64,000 nt of DNA from Microbulbifer litoralis (GCF_023634065.1 NZ_JALKCV010000004.1:310001-374000), one strand, 5' to 3'. Positions 1 to 9,450 are shown, counted from the stretch's first letter. Translations and numbers: made by a program. Notes: generated from the sequence alone by a model not told the origin.

Positions 1-2626
1 CGAACAGCGCCTGTGCGTATTTGTTGGCGTCGAAGGCGAAGTATTCGGCGCTCAGGGACTCGATGCTCTGCTCTGTGGCATCCGCGGGGAAAGCCAGTTC
101 GTTGTCGCGGATAAAGGCCGCCACCGGTACCTCGGCGGTATTCACCAGCGAGCGGATTCTGCCCTGAGCAAATTTGGGGCGCTGGCCGGCGGCGGTAACC
201 ATATCGCAGCCCAGCAGCAGTTCCGCCGAGCCGTCGCGAATGCGCGCGGTCGCAATATTTTCCGGGCGCTGCGCGACCTTTACGTGCGCCACCACGGCGC
301 CGTTCTTCTGCGCCAGGCCGGTAAAGTACAGTGTGGTACTGCCCTTCTCTTCCAGGTGTGCGGCCATGCCCAGCAGCGCGGCCACGGTCAGCACGCCGCT
401 GCCGCCGATACCGGCGACGAGGATGCTGAGCGGCTTGTCGAGCTCCGCCTCCGGCGCGGCCGGCAGGCCCGCGATGGCCACGTCGAGCGCGTCGGCCAGG
501 GAATTCACCGGCGGCTTCTTCAGTTCGCCGCCCTCGACGGTAACGAAGCTCGGGCAGAAACCGTCCGCACAACGCATATCCTTGTTGCAGCTGGACTGGT
601 TGACCTGGCGCTTGCGGCCGTAACGGGTTTCCAGCGGCTCGATGGCAATACAGCTGGACTGCACACTGCAGTCGCCACAGCCCTCGCAGACGCGGTGGTT
701 GATCAGCAGGCGCCGGGCCGGATCCTCCATCTGCTTTTTCTTGCGCCGGCGGCGCTTTTCCGCCGCGCAGACCTGCTCGTAGATAATCGCCGTGACACCC
801 GGGGTTTCGCGCAGGCGACGCTGCACGGCTTCGAGTTCCGAACGCGGCAGAATCCTGACCTCGGTCGGCAGTTGCGCGCGCCGGCGCAGCCAGTAGCCGG
901 GGTTTTCACTCAGCAGCACCACTTCACCCACACCCTCGGCCAGCAACTGCGCAGCCAGCGTGGGGGCGGACACCTCGCCGTCGGCGGGCTGGCCGCCGGT
1001 CATGGCGACAGCGTCGTTGAGCAGGATCTTGTAGGTGATATTGACCTTGCTCGCCACCGCCTGGCGAATGGCCAGCAGGCCGGAGTGGTTGTAGGTGCCG
1101 TCGCCCATATTCTGGAAAATATGCCCGGCACTGGAGAACCGGTGCAGGCCCACCCACTGCACACCCTCGCCGCCCATATGGGAATAGGTGTCGGTGCGCA
1201 GGCCCTTGCCCAGGGCCATGATATGGCAGCCGATACCGGCGCTGCCGAGGCTGCCCTCTGGCAGTTTGGTGGAGGTGTTGTGGGGACAGCCCGCGCAAAA
1301 AACGGGTTCGCGCGCAAGCAGGCCGGTAGCCTTGCCCGGCACACCGCCGCCGAGCTTTTCCGCCAACGGTGCGATGCGTGTGCCCACCTCGGTATCCGCC
1401 AGCCAGCGGGCAATGGCCTGCGCCACCCTGTCCGGGCCAAAACCCCAGATGGCCGGCAGCAGGTCGCGCCCATCCAGGTCTTTTTTGCCCACCACTTTCG
1501 GCCGCCGGTCGTCGGACCAGCCGTAGAGCAGGTTCTTGAGCTGGTCTTCCACCAGCGGGCGCTTTTCCTCGACTACCAGCAAGCGCTCCATTCCCCCGGC
1601 GAATTCACGCATGCCGACCGGTTCCAGAGGCCAGCTCATGGCGACTTTGTAGATGGAGATACCCGCGGCCTCGAGATCGCGCTCGGTCAATTCCAGCAGT
1701 TCCAGCGCTTCCAGCAAGTCGCCGTGGGCCTTGCCGACAGTGACGATACCGAACCGTTTCTGCGGTGCCGCCAGCACGGTTTTGTCGAGGCGGTTGGCAC
1801 GGGCAAAGGCCCTGGCGGCGGGCAGCCGCTCTTCCAGCATGCGGCGTTCGTATTCGAGGCGCTCGGCGGGCCAGTTCAGGTGCGGGTCGTAGTTGAGGCC
1901 GTGGGCCGGCATGGGGAAATCTTCCGGCCGCGCAAACTGCGGCAGGTCCGGCACCACGATGGAGGCGCCCGCCTCGACGGTTTCGGTAATCGCCTTGAAA
2001 CCCACCCAGAGACCGGAAAACCGCGACATGGCGATACCGGCCAGGCCCAGCGTCAGGTACTCGTCGATGCTGGCCGGGAACAGCAACGGCATCATCACCG
2101 ACTCGAAAATCTGGTCGGTGTTGTGGGAGAACATGGAGGATTCGGCGGTGTGGTCGTCACCGCACAGGGCCAGCACGCCGCCCAGTTTGGAGGTGCCCTG
2201 TACATTGGCCTGGCGGAATACGTCGGCGCTGCGGTCCACGCCATGGCCCTTGCCGTACCAGATGGAGAAAACACCGTCGCGGGTGGCCTGCTGGCGATAG
2301 TGATCCAGCAGTTGGGTACCCCAGATATTGGTGGCACCGAGGTCTTCGTTGATACCCGGCTCGAAGTGGATATCCCGTTCGGCCAGCAGCTTCTTGTGGC
2401 GCCACAGGGCCTGGTCGTAACCGCCGAGCGGCGAGCCCCGGTAGCCGGAGATAAAGCCGGCCGTGTTGAGCCCGGCGCGCTCGTCCAGCTGCTTCTGCAT
2501 CAGCGGCAGCCGCACCAGGGCATCGATACCGGTGAGGAAGACGCGCCCCTCGTCGCGGGTGAATGCGGCCTTGAGGGAATAATCGCGATCGAAGCCCAGT
2601 TCCCGATCCGTTTCGACCATCGCCAT
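1..2626 (-). CDS. Indolepyruvate ferredoxin oxidoreductase, fused IorA-IorB type (3' end cut by window)
   Basis: Oxidatively decarboxylates aryl-pyruvates (indolepyruvate, phenylpyruvate) to acyl-CoA with ferredoxin as acceptor, a step in aromatic amino acid breakdown. About 875 residues are visible; fused family members run to roughly 1150-1190, so the C-terminus lies off the left edge. Seen in order: a pyruvate:ferredoxin-type N-terminal region, a thiamine-diphosphate motif GDGTYNHSG near residue 509, an iron-sulfur segment CEGCGDCSVQSSC near 646 followed by GFCPSF, and a Rossmann-like VAGIGGSG near 737 that opens the IorB-like domain. The start is the ATG at 2626, preceded by a weak AGGTG; a second in-frame ATG at 2620 is possible. 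It diverges from an Lrp-type regulator, a likely controller. Family call is confident; the exact substrate is inferred. Confidence 0.93.
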   Translation of the reverse strand, partial: MAMVETDRELGFDRDYSLKAAFTRDEGRVFLTGIDALVRLPLMQKQLDERAGLNTAGFISGYRGSPLGGYDQALWRHKKLLAERDIHFEPGINEDLGATNIWGTQLLDHYRQQATRDGVFSIWYGKGHGVDRSADVFRQANVQGTSKLGGVLALCGDDHTAESSMFSHNTDQIFESVMMPLLFPASIDEYLTLGLAGIAMSRFSGLWVGFKAITETVEAGASIVVPDLPQFARPEDFPMPAHGLNYDPHLNWPAERLEYERRMLEERLPAARAFARANRLDKTVLAAPQKRFGIVTVGKAHGDLLEALELLELTERDLEAAGISIYKVAMSWPLEPVGMREFAGGMERLLVVEEKRPLVEDQLKNLLYGWSDDRRPKVVGKKDLDGRDLLPAIWGFGPDRVAQAIARWLADTEVGTRIAPLAEKLGGGVPGKATGLLAREPVFCAGCPHNTSTKLPEGSLGSAGIGCHIMALGKGLRTDTYSHMGGEGVQWVGLHRFSSAGHIFQNMGDGTYNHSGLLAIRQAVASKVNITYKILLNDAVAMTGGQPADGEVSAPTLAAQLLAEGVGEVVLLSENPGYWLRRRAQLPTEVRILPRSELEAVQRRLRETPGVTAIIYEQVCAAEKRRRRKKKQMEDPARRLLINHRVCEGCGDCSVQSSCIAIEPLETRYGRKRQVNQSSCNKDMRCADGFCPSFVTVEGGELKKPPVNSLADALDVAIAGLPAAPEAELDKPLSILVAGIGGSGVLTVAALLGMAAHLEEKGSTTLYFTGLAQKNGAVVAHVKVAQRPENIATARIRDGSAELLLGCDMVTAAGQRPKFAQGRIRSLVNTAEVPVAAFIRDNELAFPADATEQSIESLSAEYFAFDANKYAQALF

Positions 2627-2733
2627 GGGTAACACCTACTCTGCTTGTCGCTGTGAGGTATCTGCTGGAATCTGCGCGCCCGCCCGGAGGCGTCCGCCCG
2701 CCACGATTTACAGAGATGCCTCATCGTTATTGT

Positions 2734-2757
2734 TAAGCGACAAATTACCATCGCTTA
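2734..2757. promoter_or_regulatory. Inverted repeat in the divergent ior/lrp control region
   Basis: TAAGCGA (2734-2740) and its exact complement TCGCTTA (2751-2757) lie 10 bases apart in the 360-base region between the oxidoreductase and the Lrp-type regulator. The symmetry suits a dimeric regulator. Binding by the neighbouring Lrp protein is inference. The rest of the region up to 2880 is AT-rich and shows no gene. Confidence 0.4.
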
Positions 2758-2883
2758 TCGAAGCAGGTCATACCAAATTAGGCGTGAATACGGCATAATG
2801 CAGCCATAACTCACTAACTGCGGATAATAAACCGCAAGAATTCACTCAAATTCAACCCTTTTGAGCTAGCTGGGGAACTGGTC

Positions 2884-2924
2884 ATCTGGCGCCAGATTCC
2901 CTTTATAGCCCGATCACTGGCGCC
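2884..2924. promoter_or_regulatory. Perfect palindrome plus repeated half, likely regulator operator upstream of lrp-type gene
   Basis: ATCTGGCGCCAGAT at 2884-2897 is a perfect 14-base palindrome. Its core CTGGCGCC recurs at 2917-2924, 31 bases (about three helical turns) further on, next to a TATAGT -10-like hexamer at 2941-2946. That hexamer sits 41 bases before the regulator's ATG, so the second site would overlap its -35 region. This is an autoregulation-style layout; which protein binds is not shown. Confidence 0.5.
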
Positions 2925-2986
2925 GACCGGGGCGGGCTCTTATAGTCATCAATCGGGTGCAATCAAGACGAGAGCTGGGTACCACT

Positions 2987-3472
2987 ATGGCCTACTTACT
3001 GGATGCCATCGACAAGAAGATCCTGGAGATCCTTCAGGAAGATGCCACCATCCCCAATATCGAACTGGCGGAAAAAGTCTGCCTGTCGCCCTCTCCGTGC
3101 TCCCGTCGCGTCAAGAACCTGCACGAGCAGGGCTTTATCAAGCGCGCGGTGACGCTACTGGAGCCGGAGAAGGTGGGGTTGCCGGTGAGCGTGTTTATCC
3201 AGGTGACACTGAACCACCAGGTAAAGAAGGAGCTGATGGATTTCGAGTCAGTGATCGGCCAGTGGCCGGAGGTCATGGAGTGCTACCTGATGACCGGCGA
3301 CTTCGACTACCTGCTGCGGGTGGTGGTACCCAATCTGCAGGCCTACCAGGAATTCCTCGACAAGAAACTCACCGAACTGCCGGGCATCGACCACATCAAG
3401 AGCAGCTTCTCACTGAAACAGGTGCGCTACCGCACCGAGCTGCCGCTGGAACAGCTGCTGGAAAAGGGCTGA
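2987..3472 (+). CDS. Lrp/AsnC family transcriptional regulator
   Basis: A 161-residue DNA-binding regulator of the feast/famine family. The N-terminal winged HTH begins with the family-typical LLDAIDKKILEILQ and contains LAEKVCLSPSPCSRRVKNL; the C-terminal RAM ligand/oligomerisation domain includes MTGDFDYLLRVVV. Length matches the family. I chose the ATG at 2987; an upstream GTG at 2957 would add ten residues not usual in Lrp proteins. It is transcribed away from the indolepyruvate oxidoreductase, and Lrp-type genes commonly regulate the divergent amino-acid-related gene. The amino acid sensed is unknown. It ends exactly where the convergent DUF2905 gene ends. Confidence 0.93.
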   Translation: MAYLLDAIDKKILEILQEDATIPNIELAEKVCLSPSPCSRRVKNLHEQGFIKRAVTLLEPEKVGLPVSVFIQVTLNHQVKKELMDFESVIGQWPEVMECYLMTGDFDYLLRVVVPNLQAYQEFLDKKLTELPGIDHIKSSFSLKQVRYRTELPLEQLLEKG

Positions 3473-3679
3473 TCAGCGACGAAAGACGGCCAGGATCACG
3501 CTGAGCAGGATGCTCAGCAGGATCATCGAGGTGATGGGAATAAACACCTTGCTGCGCTCGTTGTCGATACGGATATCGCCGGGCAGTTTGCCGAACCAGG
3601 TGAACAGCCAGGGCGCGAAATGGTAGAGCACGCCTGTGGCGATCAGGATACAGCCGAGTGCGATGAGCCATTTTTCCAT
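3473..3679 (-). CDS. DUF2905 family small inner-membrane protein
   Basis: A 68-residue protein with two hydrophobic segments (WLIALGCILIATGVLYHFA and FIPITSMILLSILLSVILA) separated by the family-typical KLPGDIRID loop. The function of DUF2905 is unknown. The ATG at 3679 has a strong AAGGGGG Shine-Dalgarno at good spacing; a GTG at 3685 is an alternative. The stop codon abuts that of the converging Lrp-type gene with no gap, so the two transcripts must overlap at their 3' ends. Confidence 0.85.
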   Translation of the reverse strand: MEKWLIALGCILIATGVLYHFAPWLFTWFGKLPGDIRIDNERSKVFIPITSMILLSILLSVILAVFRR

Positions 3680-3871
3680 TACCACCCCCTTTGCTTCCGT
3701 TGCGGCTTTTTAGCTTAGCAACGGGTTGGGGAAGGACGCCAGTACGACAGCGCGAAAATCGGGACGCCATTCAGCGATCCCGCTCACGCACCGGTTGCAG
3801 GCCGGGATCTCCGAGAATCCAATTGAGCGGGCGCAGCGTATGTAAGAATAAATTCATACCGGGAAGCGCCC

Positions 3872-4429
3872 ATGTATTGCCTCAACAAAATCCAGCTACC
3901 ACTGCTCTCGGCCCTACTGCTATTAAACGGTTGCTCCAGTCCGGGCGTCAGTCATTACCGCGACAAAACACCCGCGCTGATACCCGAAGAGTTTCTCAAC
4001 GGCCCACTGACTGCGCACGGCATCATCAAGAACCGTTCCGGCGAAGTCACCCGCACCTTCAATGCGACGTTACTGGGGCGCTGGCAGAACGGCCGCGGCC
4101 TGCTGGCGGAAGACTTTATCTTTGACGACGGTGAAACCCAGCAGCGCGACTGGCAGTTGATTCCCACCGGCGGCGCCCCACAAGCCGGCGTACGGGCCTA
4201 TATCGGGCGCGCCGGCGACGTAATCGGCGACGCCCGGATAAGCGCTGCCGGCAATGCGATGTTTATCCGCTATACGCTGGAAGTCCCCTACAAGGGACGG
4301 AAACTCGAAGTGGCCGTGGACGACCGCATGTACCTTGTCTCCGATCGCGTGCTGATCGGGAAATCGGCGTTAAGCAAGTTTGGCTTGAATGTCGGAGAGA
4401 TTGTGCTGACGATCATCCGGGAAGACTAG
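3872..4429 (+). CDS. DUF3833 family lipoprotein
   Basis: A 185-residue predicted outer-envelope lipoprotein: a short signal peptide ends in the lipobox LLNGC. The mature part matches the DUF3833 pattern (EEFLNGPLTAHGI, then GRWQNGRGLLAEDFIFDDG, and a C-terminal VDDRMYLVSDRVLI). DUF3833 proteins are widespread in gammaproteobacteria and have no assigned function. The gene stands alone, followed by a strong hairpin terminator shared with the converging peptidase gene. Confidence 0.85.
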   Translation: MYCLNKIQLPLLSALLLLNGCSSPGVSHYRDKTPALIPEEFLNGPLTAHGIIKNRSGEVTRTFNATLLGRWQNGRGLLAEDFIFDDGETQQRDWQLIPTGGAPQAGVRAYIGRAGDVIGDARISAAGNAMFIRYTLEVPYKGRKLEVAVDDRMYLVSDRVLIGKSALSKFGLNVGEIVLTIIRED

Positions 4430-4465
4430 TGGGAAGGGCCCGCTGAATCTCGGGCCCTAACGCAA

Positions 4466-4499
4466 AAAAGGCCGCGATGCTTGCGCATCGCGGCCTTTT
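4466..4499. terminator. Bidirectional rho-independent terminator
   Basis: A 15-bp perfect stem (4466-4480 with 4485-4499) closes on a TTGC loop. It is flanked by A-tract and T-tract so it can end transcription from the DUF3833 gene on the plus strand and the M3 peptidase gene on the minus strand. A smaller inverted repeat (AGGGCCCG/CGGGCCCT, 4435-4458) lies just before it. Confidence 0.9.
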
Positions 4500-4513
4500 A
4501 ATGGCAACCGGAA

Positions 4514-6727
4514 TCAGTCTTTCGCTGCCACGGTGCTATCCTTCCCGTCCCGTACCGGGAAACCGCGATCGCGCATCAGCGCGTCGATCCCGGCATCGCG
4601 GCCGCGGAAGGCGCGGTAGGCATCGGCCGGGTCGATGGCGTTGCGCGGCGCGAACAGGTATTTCACCAGCTTGCCGGCCACTTCCTCGTCGTAGAAACCA
4701 CCGTCCGCCTCGGCGAAGGCTTCCGCCGCGTCCGAGGTCAGGACATCCGCCCACATGTAGCCGTAGTAACCGGCCGAGTAGCCTTCGCCGGAGAAAATAT
4801 GGCCGAAGTGCGGCGAGCGGTGGCGCATGACCAGCTCATCGGGCATACCCAACTCTTCCAGCGTCTTGCGCTCGAAGGCATCCGGATTGATATTCTCCGG
4901 ATCGGTGGTGTGGAACTTCATATCCACAAGCGCGGACGCCAGGTACTCGGTGGTGGCAAAGCCCTGGTTGAAGGTGGCGGCCTTCTTGATCTTGGCCACC
5001 AGCTCCGCCGGGATAGGCTCGCCGGTCTTGTAGTGCACCAGGTAGTTGTCGATCACCGGATCGGTGGACAGCCAGCGCTCCAGCAGTTGCGACTGGAACT
5101 CGGTGTAGTCGCGCACGCCGCTGTTCAGCGTCGGGTAGGTGACATTGGAAGACAGGAAGTGCAGCGCGTGGCCGAACTCGTGGAAGAAGGTCTCGGCATC
5201 GTCCCAGCTCACCAGCACCGGTTCGCCCGGAGTGCCCTTGATAAAGTTGGAGTTGTTGGAAGCCAGTACCGTCTTCTTGCCGTCGAAGGTGGTGTGGTCG
5301 CGGTACATGGTGGCCCAGGCGCCGGAACGCTTGCCGGCGCGCGCGAACGGGTCCAGGTACCACAGGCCGATATGCTCGCCGGAGTCCCTGTCGGTCACCT
5401 CCCAGACTTTCACATCCTGATGGAAGACCGGCACACTGCCCTCTTTCACCGGTGTGAACTCAAAGTTGAACAGCTCGCCGGCAACGTAGAACATCGCCTC
5501 GCGCAGCTTATCGAGCTGCAGGTACTGTTTGACTTCGTCGGAGTTCAGGTCGTACTTGGCCTTGCGGACTTTCTCGGCGTAGTAGCGGTAGTCCCAGGGC
5601 TCAATGGTGATGTCCGCACCCGCTTCGTCGGCCACCGCCTGCATATCGGCGACCTCTTCCTTCACACGCGCAACCGCCGCCGGCCAGACCGCTTCCATCA
5701 GGTTCATGGCGTTTTCGGGGGTTTTCGCCATGCGGTCCTGCAGGCGCCACTCGGCGTAGTTGTCGAAGCCCAGCAGGCCGACGCGCTCGTCGCGCAGTTG
5801 CAGGATCTCGGCGATGATGGCGTTGTTGTCGTGCTCGTCGCCGTTGTCGCCGCGGCTGTAGTAGTTATTCCATACCTGTTCGCGCAGTTCGCGGTTGTCG
5901 GAATAGGTCAGGAAGGGGTCCATTGAGGAGCGCGTATTGGTAATCGCGTATTTACCCTTCTGGCCTTTCTCTTCCGCCAGTGCCGCCGCAGCGGCGACGA
6001 AGGACCCGGGCAGGCCACCCAGTTGGTCTTTCGTCAGGAAGATGTCGTAGCCCTCTTCGTCCGCCAGTACGTTGTTGGCAAACTCGGTGTGCAGCTGTGC
6101 CAGGCGCTGGTTGATCTCGGCGTAGCGCGACTTGGCCTCGCCTTTCAGGGTGGCGCCATTGTTGGCGAACTGGTTGTAGATCAGCTCGACCACGCGCTTC
6201 TGCTCGCTGTCCAGGTCGGAATCATTGCGCGCGTCGTAAACGGACTTGACACGCTGGAACAGGGCGTCGTTCTGAATGATGGTGGACTCGAAATCCGCCA
6301 GTTTGGGGGCCATCTCCTGCTGCACCTTGCGGAACTCCGGAGAGGACATGTTGGAACTCCAGATGCCGTAGTAGGCGGAGACACGGTCCAGCTCGGAACC
6401 GCTACGCTCCAGGGCGGCAATAGTGTTCTCGAAGGTCGGCTCCGCGGCGCTGGCGGCAATTGCGTCGACCTCCGCCAGGTTGTCTTCCATGGCCTTTTCC
6501 AGCGCCGGCTTCAGGTCCTCGACCTTCATCTTGTCGAAGGCCGGCACGCCCCCGTAGGGACCGGTCCACTCCGCCAGCAGCGGATTGCCCGCAACCGCAG
6601 CACTGTTTGCCTCGGCTACTTTCGCCGCCGGCTCCTGGGCGGACTGGGCCTGCCCGGCCTCTTTGCTGCAACCGGCCGCAGCTGCCAGCGCGGCAGCAAC
6701 CGATAGCGCGATCATTGTCTGACGCAT
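4514..6727 (-). CDS. M3 family zinc oligopeptidase / peptidyl-dipeptidase Dcp-like lipoprotein
   Basis: A 737-residue M3 metallopeptidase that trims oligopeptides. The N-terminus is a signal peptide with lipobox AAAAGC, so the enzyme should be anchored in the envelope rather than cytoplasmic as in E. coli Dcp. The zinc motif HEFGH is at residues 516-520 and the third zinc ligand is expected at Glu543 in DYTEFQSQ. Length fits the Dcp branch (about 680-730). The ATG at 6727 is preceded by an AGAGGAGAA Shine-Dalgarno. The gene is monocistronic, ending at the strong shared terminator. The peptidase class is certain; the dipeptidyl specificity is inferred from family. Confidence 0.93.
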   Translation of the reverse strand: MRQTMIALSVAAALAAAAGCSKEAGQAQSAQEPAAKVAEANSAAVAGNPLLAEWTGPYGGVPAFDKMKVEDLKPALEKAMEDNLAEVDAIAASAAEPTFENTIAALERSGSELDRVSAYYGIWSSNMSSPEFRKVQQEMAPKLADFESTIIQNDALFQRVKSVYDARNDSDLDSEQKRVVELIYNQFANNGATLKGEAKSRYAEINQRLAQLHTEFANNVLADEEGYDIFLTKDQLGGLPGSFVAAAAALAEEKGQKGKYAITNTRSSMDPFLTYSDNRELREQVWNNYYSRGDNGDEHDNNAIIAEILQLRDERVGLLGFDNYAEWRLQDRMAKTPENAMNLMEAVWPAAVARVKEEVADMQAVADEAGADITIEPWDYRYYAEKVRKAKYDLNSDEVKQYLQLDKLREAMFYVAGELFNFEFTPVKEGSVPVFHQDVKVWEVTDRDSGEHIGLWYLDPFARAGKRSGAWATMYRDHTTFDGKKTVLASNNSNFIKGTPGEPVLVSWDDAETFFHEFGHALHFLSSNVTYPTLNSGVRDYTEFQSQLLERWLSTDPVIDNYLVHYKTGEPIPAELVAKIKKAATFNQGFATTEYLASALVDMKFHTTDPENINPDAFERKTLEELGMPDELVMRHRSPHFGHIFSGEGYSAGYYGYMWADVLTSDAAEAFAEADGGFYDEEVAGKLVKYLFAPRNAIDPADAYRAFRGRDAGIDALMRDRGFPVRDGKDSTVAAKD

Positions 6728-7228
6728 CGGGGTTCTCCTCTTTATGTAGTCATTGTCATTTTGTAATCGCCGGAGTTTAACCGGACAGTCCCCTGTGCCG
6801 CCATGCTCAGCGCGGGCATGGCGGAGCTATGACGGGAAATCGACAGCCTCGCCCTATAAACGTCTCCCCCGCCCCTGGTTGACCGGAGATTCTGCGACAG
6901 GGCTGGACCATGGGTAGCTGGCAATTCATTTGATAACGACTTATTAAGTGTATTCTTTTAAAATGAACAGAGTCCGGGAAGACGCGGTAACAACATGGGT
7001 TGCTCAGAAATAGATCCGATCGATCGGTGTCGAAGGTGATTCAGGCGTACGGGAGGGAGGCTGGCCAGATGGTACAGAGTGGATTCGGGCTGCCAGCGGG
7101 CCTTGCGGCCATTCTATCGTCACGCCGGCGGGAGAGACGCTACCGGTCAAATCCGGTAAGACGCTCTCCCGCCGGCATGGCGAACCAGAGACCCAGGTCG
7201 AGAGCTGCCCGGTCTCAAGTGTCTTCGG
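6728..7228. other. Intergenic region between GST and M3 peptidase genes
   Basis: No convincing gene in 501 bases. The part near 6930-6965 is AT-rich and may carry the peptidase promoter. A composite hairpin lies at 7124-7176, annotated separately. Confidence 0.6.
7124..7176. repeat. Composite inverted repeat 3' of the GST gene
   Basis: GCCGGCGGGAGAG (7124-7136) pairs perfectly with CTCTCCCGCCGGC (7164-7176), and inside it TACCGG (7141-7146) pairs with CCGGTA (7153-7158). This gives a two-tier hairpin of 13 bp plus 6 bp. There is no T-tract on either side, so it looks more like a REP-type or mRNA 3'-protecting structure than a classic terminator. Confidence 0.6.
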
Positions 7229-7918
7229 TCAGGCGGGCTCCCGACGGAGGTCTTCCACGATCGTACCGGCACGCAGCAGCTCCTCCTCGTGGCCCGGTTC
7301 GCGCCAGGTTTCCCGCAGCGCCGCCTCGATCCACTCCGCCATCGCCGGCAGCGCCAGGATGCGCTCGATATAGGCGGTCGCTTCCGCACTCATGCGCAGG
7401 CCGAAGTTGGTCGCGCGTATGGCCACCGGGGCAAAGAAGGCATCTACCGCGCTGAATTCAGAACCGGCCAGGAAGGGCCCGCCGAAGCGCGCCAGGCCCT
7501 CGCGCCACAGCTCATCGATACGGTCGATATTCTTCTGCAGCGCCGGCGGGATCTCACTGAGCTTCACCTTTACGCCGCAGTTCATCGAGCAGATATCCCG
7601 CAACGCGCCGAAGCCGGAGTGCATTTCCGCCGCGGCGCTGCGCGCCCAGGCGCGGGCGCCCTTCCCTTCCGGCCAGATCTGCGGATAGTCTTCGGCCAGA
7701 TACTCGACGATCGCCAGTGAATCCCAGACCCGGGTGTCGCCGTCCACCAGGCAGGGCACCAGGCCGTTGGGTGCGAACTCGCGGAATTTGTGCCAGCTCC
7801 CGCCCTCCTCGAAGGTGACCAACTGCTCGTCGAAGGGGATCTGAAGCTGGCGCATCAGCAGCCAGGGGCGCAGGGACCAGGAGGAGTAGTTTTTGTTGGC
7901 GATATAGAGTTGATACAT
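7229..7918 (-). CDS. Glutathione S-transferase family protein
   Basis: A 229-residue cytoplasmic GST. The thioredoxin-fold N-domain begins YQLYIANKNYSSWSLRPWL, where the Ser-Ser-Trp-Ser stretch occupies the usual catalytic position, and contains the cis-proline segment NGLVPCLVDG followed by DSLAIVEYLAE, which binds glutathione in this family. The helical C-domain follows. The ATG at 7918 has an AGGGAG Shine-Dalgarno six bases upstream; a GTG two codons earlier is less likely. The substrate is unknown. It is transcribed in the same direction as the DAHP synthase upstream but separated by 112 bases. Confidence 0.88.
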   Translation of the reverse strand: MYQLYIANKNYSSWSLRPWLLMRQLQIPFDEQLVTFEEGGSWHKFREFAPNGLVPCLVDGDTRVWDSLAIVEYLAEDYPQIWPEGKGARAWARSAAAEMHSGFGALRDICSMNCGVKVKLSEIPPALQKNIDRIDELWREGLARFGGPFLAGSEFSAVDAFFAPVAIRATNFGLRMSAEATAYIERILALPAMAEWIEAALRETWREPGHEEELLRAGTIVEDLRREPA

Positions 7919-8030
7919 AAGCACTCCCTGGGGTTATTTATTGAAATACAGGTGAACAGACTCTCTTGCCGCGGAGCAGCGGTCGCCCCCGCCGGGGCGA
8001 TTGCGGAGCTGGAGCCCCGCGTCCCCGAAA

Positions 8031-9419
8031 TCAGCTGCGGCCGGCGCGGAGCCACTCGGCGACGTTGAAGGCCAGCTCCAGTACCTGGTCGGCGTTCAGG
8101 CGCGGGTCGCACTGGGTGCGGTAGCAGCTGGCCAGGTCCGCCTCGGAAATATCCCAGGCGCCGCCGGTGCACTCGGTGACATGCTGGCCGGTCATCTCCA
8201 GGTGGATGCCGCCCGGGTGGCTGCCCTCGGCGCGGTGTACGGCAAAAAAGTCGCGGATCTCGCGCAGTATCTTGTCGAAATTGCGGGTCTTGTAGCCGCT
8301 GCTGGCCTTGACGGTGTTGCCGTGCATCGGGTCGGTGCTCCAGACCACACTGCGCCCCTCCCGCTGTACCGCCCGCACCAGCGGCGGCAGTTTGTCACCC
8401 AGGGTCTCGGCCCCCATGCGGGTGATCAGCGTCAGGCGGCCGGCTTCGTCGTTCGGATTCAGCTTGTCGATCAGGCGCAGCAGTTCATCCGGCTGCATGC
8501 CCGGCCCCACCTTGACGCCGATCGGGTTCCAGACGCCGGACAGGAATTCCACGTGGGCGCCGTCCAGTTGGCGGGTGCGCTCGCCGATCCACAGCATATG
8601 GGCCGAGCAGTCGTACCATTTGCCAGTCAGGCTGTCGGTGCGGGTCAGCGCCTGTTCGTAATTGAGCAGTAGCGCCTCGTGTGAGGTATAGAGTTCCGTC
8701 TCGCGAATTGCCGGGGTATTTTCGGAAGTCACGCCGCAGACGGCCATGAATTCCAGCGCATCCTGCAGCCGCTCGGCCAGCTGCGAGTATTTCTCCCGCT
8801 GCGGGTTGTTTTCCAGGAAGCTCAGGTTCCAGCGATGCACTTCGTGCAGGTCGGCGAGGCCGCCCTGGGCGAAGGCGCGCAGCAGGTTGAGCGTGGCCGC
8901 GGACTGGTTGTAGGCGGTCAGCATCCGTTGCGGATCCGGTACGCGCGCATCGGCGGTGAAGTCGATACCGTTGATGATATCGCCGCGGTAGCTGGGCAAC
9001 TCCACGCCGCCGATGGTTTCCGTGTCCGACGAGCGCGGCTTGGCGTACTGGCCGGCCATACGCGCCACCTTGACCACCGGCAGGTTGCCGGCAAAGGTCA
9101 GCACCACGGCCATCTGCAGCAGCACCTTGAAAGTGTCGCGGATCTTGTTGGCGTTGAAGTCGGCGAAGGATTCCGCGCAGTCGCCCCCCTGCAGCAGGAA
9201 CGCCCTGCCCTCGGCCACCTGCGCCAGTTGCCGGCGCAGCTCGCGCGCCTCGGCGGCGAATACCAGCGGCGGGTAGCCGGACAGTTCGCCGGTCACGCTG
9301 TCAACCTGTTCGGGGGAGCGGTAGCTGGGCTGCTGCCTGGCCTCGAAATGGTGCCAGCTCTGAGGGGTCCAGGTTTTGGAGGGGGAATCGGACACGGGGG
9401 TGTTTACCTCAACTTCCAT
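8031..9419 (-). CDS. Class II 3-deoxy-7-phosphoheptulonate (DAHP) synthase
   Basis: Condenses phosphoenolpyruvate and erythrose 4-phosphate, the first step of the shikimate pathway to aromatic amino acids. The 462 residues are a full-length class II (plant/Mycobacterium-like) enzyme: [56 protein letters not shown] and [12 protein letters not shown] are all family landmarks. I start at the ATG at 9419 because the sequence upstream (a frame back to 9521) is low-complexity and arginine/serine-rich. There is no clear Shine-Dalgarno, and the start lies at the edge of a 16-bp tandem repeat. It lies 85 bases downstream of the aminotransferase gene and probably shares its transcript. Confidence 0.92.
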   Translation of the reverse strand: MEVEVNTPVSDSPSKTWTPQSWHHFEARQQPSYRSPEQVDSVTGELSGYPPLVFAAEARELRRQLAQVAEGRAFLLQGGDCAESFADFNANKIRDTFKVLLQMAVVLTFAGNLPVVKVARMAGQYAKPRSSDTETIGGVELPSYRGDIINGIDFTADARVPDPQRMLTAYNQSAATLNLLRAFAQGGLADLHEVHRWNLSFLENNPQREKYSQLAERLQDALEFMAVCGVTSENTPAIRETELYTSHEALLLNYEQALTRTDSLTGKWYDCSAHMLWIGERTRQLDGAHVEFLSGVWNPIGVKVGPGMQPDELLRLIDKLNPNDEAGRLTLITRMGAETLGDKLPPLVRAVQREGRSVVWSTDPMHGNTVKASSGYKTRNFDKILREIRDFFAVHRAEGSHPGGIHLEMTGQHVTECTGGAWDISEADLASCYRTQCDPRLNADQVLELAFNVAEWLRAGRS

Positions 9420-9450
9420 TTTCGGTTGTTTCGATTTTCGGCTGTTTCGA
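9419..9450. repeat. 16-bp tandem duplication at the DAHP synthase start
   Basis: TTTTCGGTTGTTTCGA (9419-9434) is followed immediately by TTTTCGGCTGTTTCGA (9435-9450), one mismatch. It occupies the translation initiation region of the DAHP synthase, where a Shine-Dalgarno would be expected but is not seen. Confidence 0.8.

Noticed and set aside
284-2632. 782-residue plus-strand open frame
   Set aside because: It is the antisense shadow of the indolepyruvate oxidoreductase, His/Gln/Gly-rich, without domains; high GC keeps such frames open.
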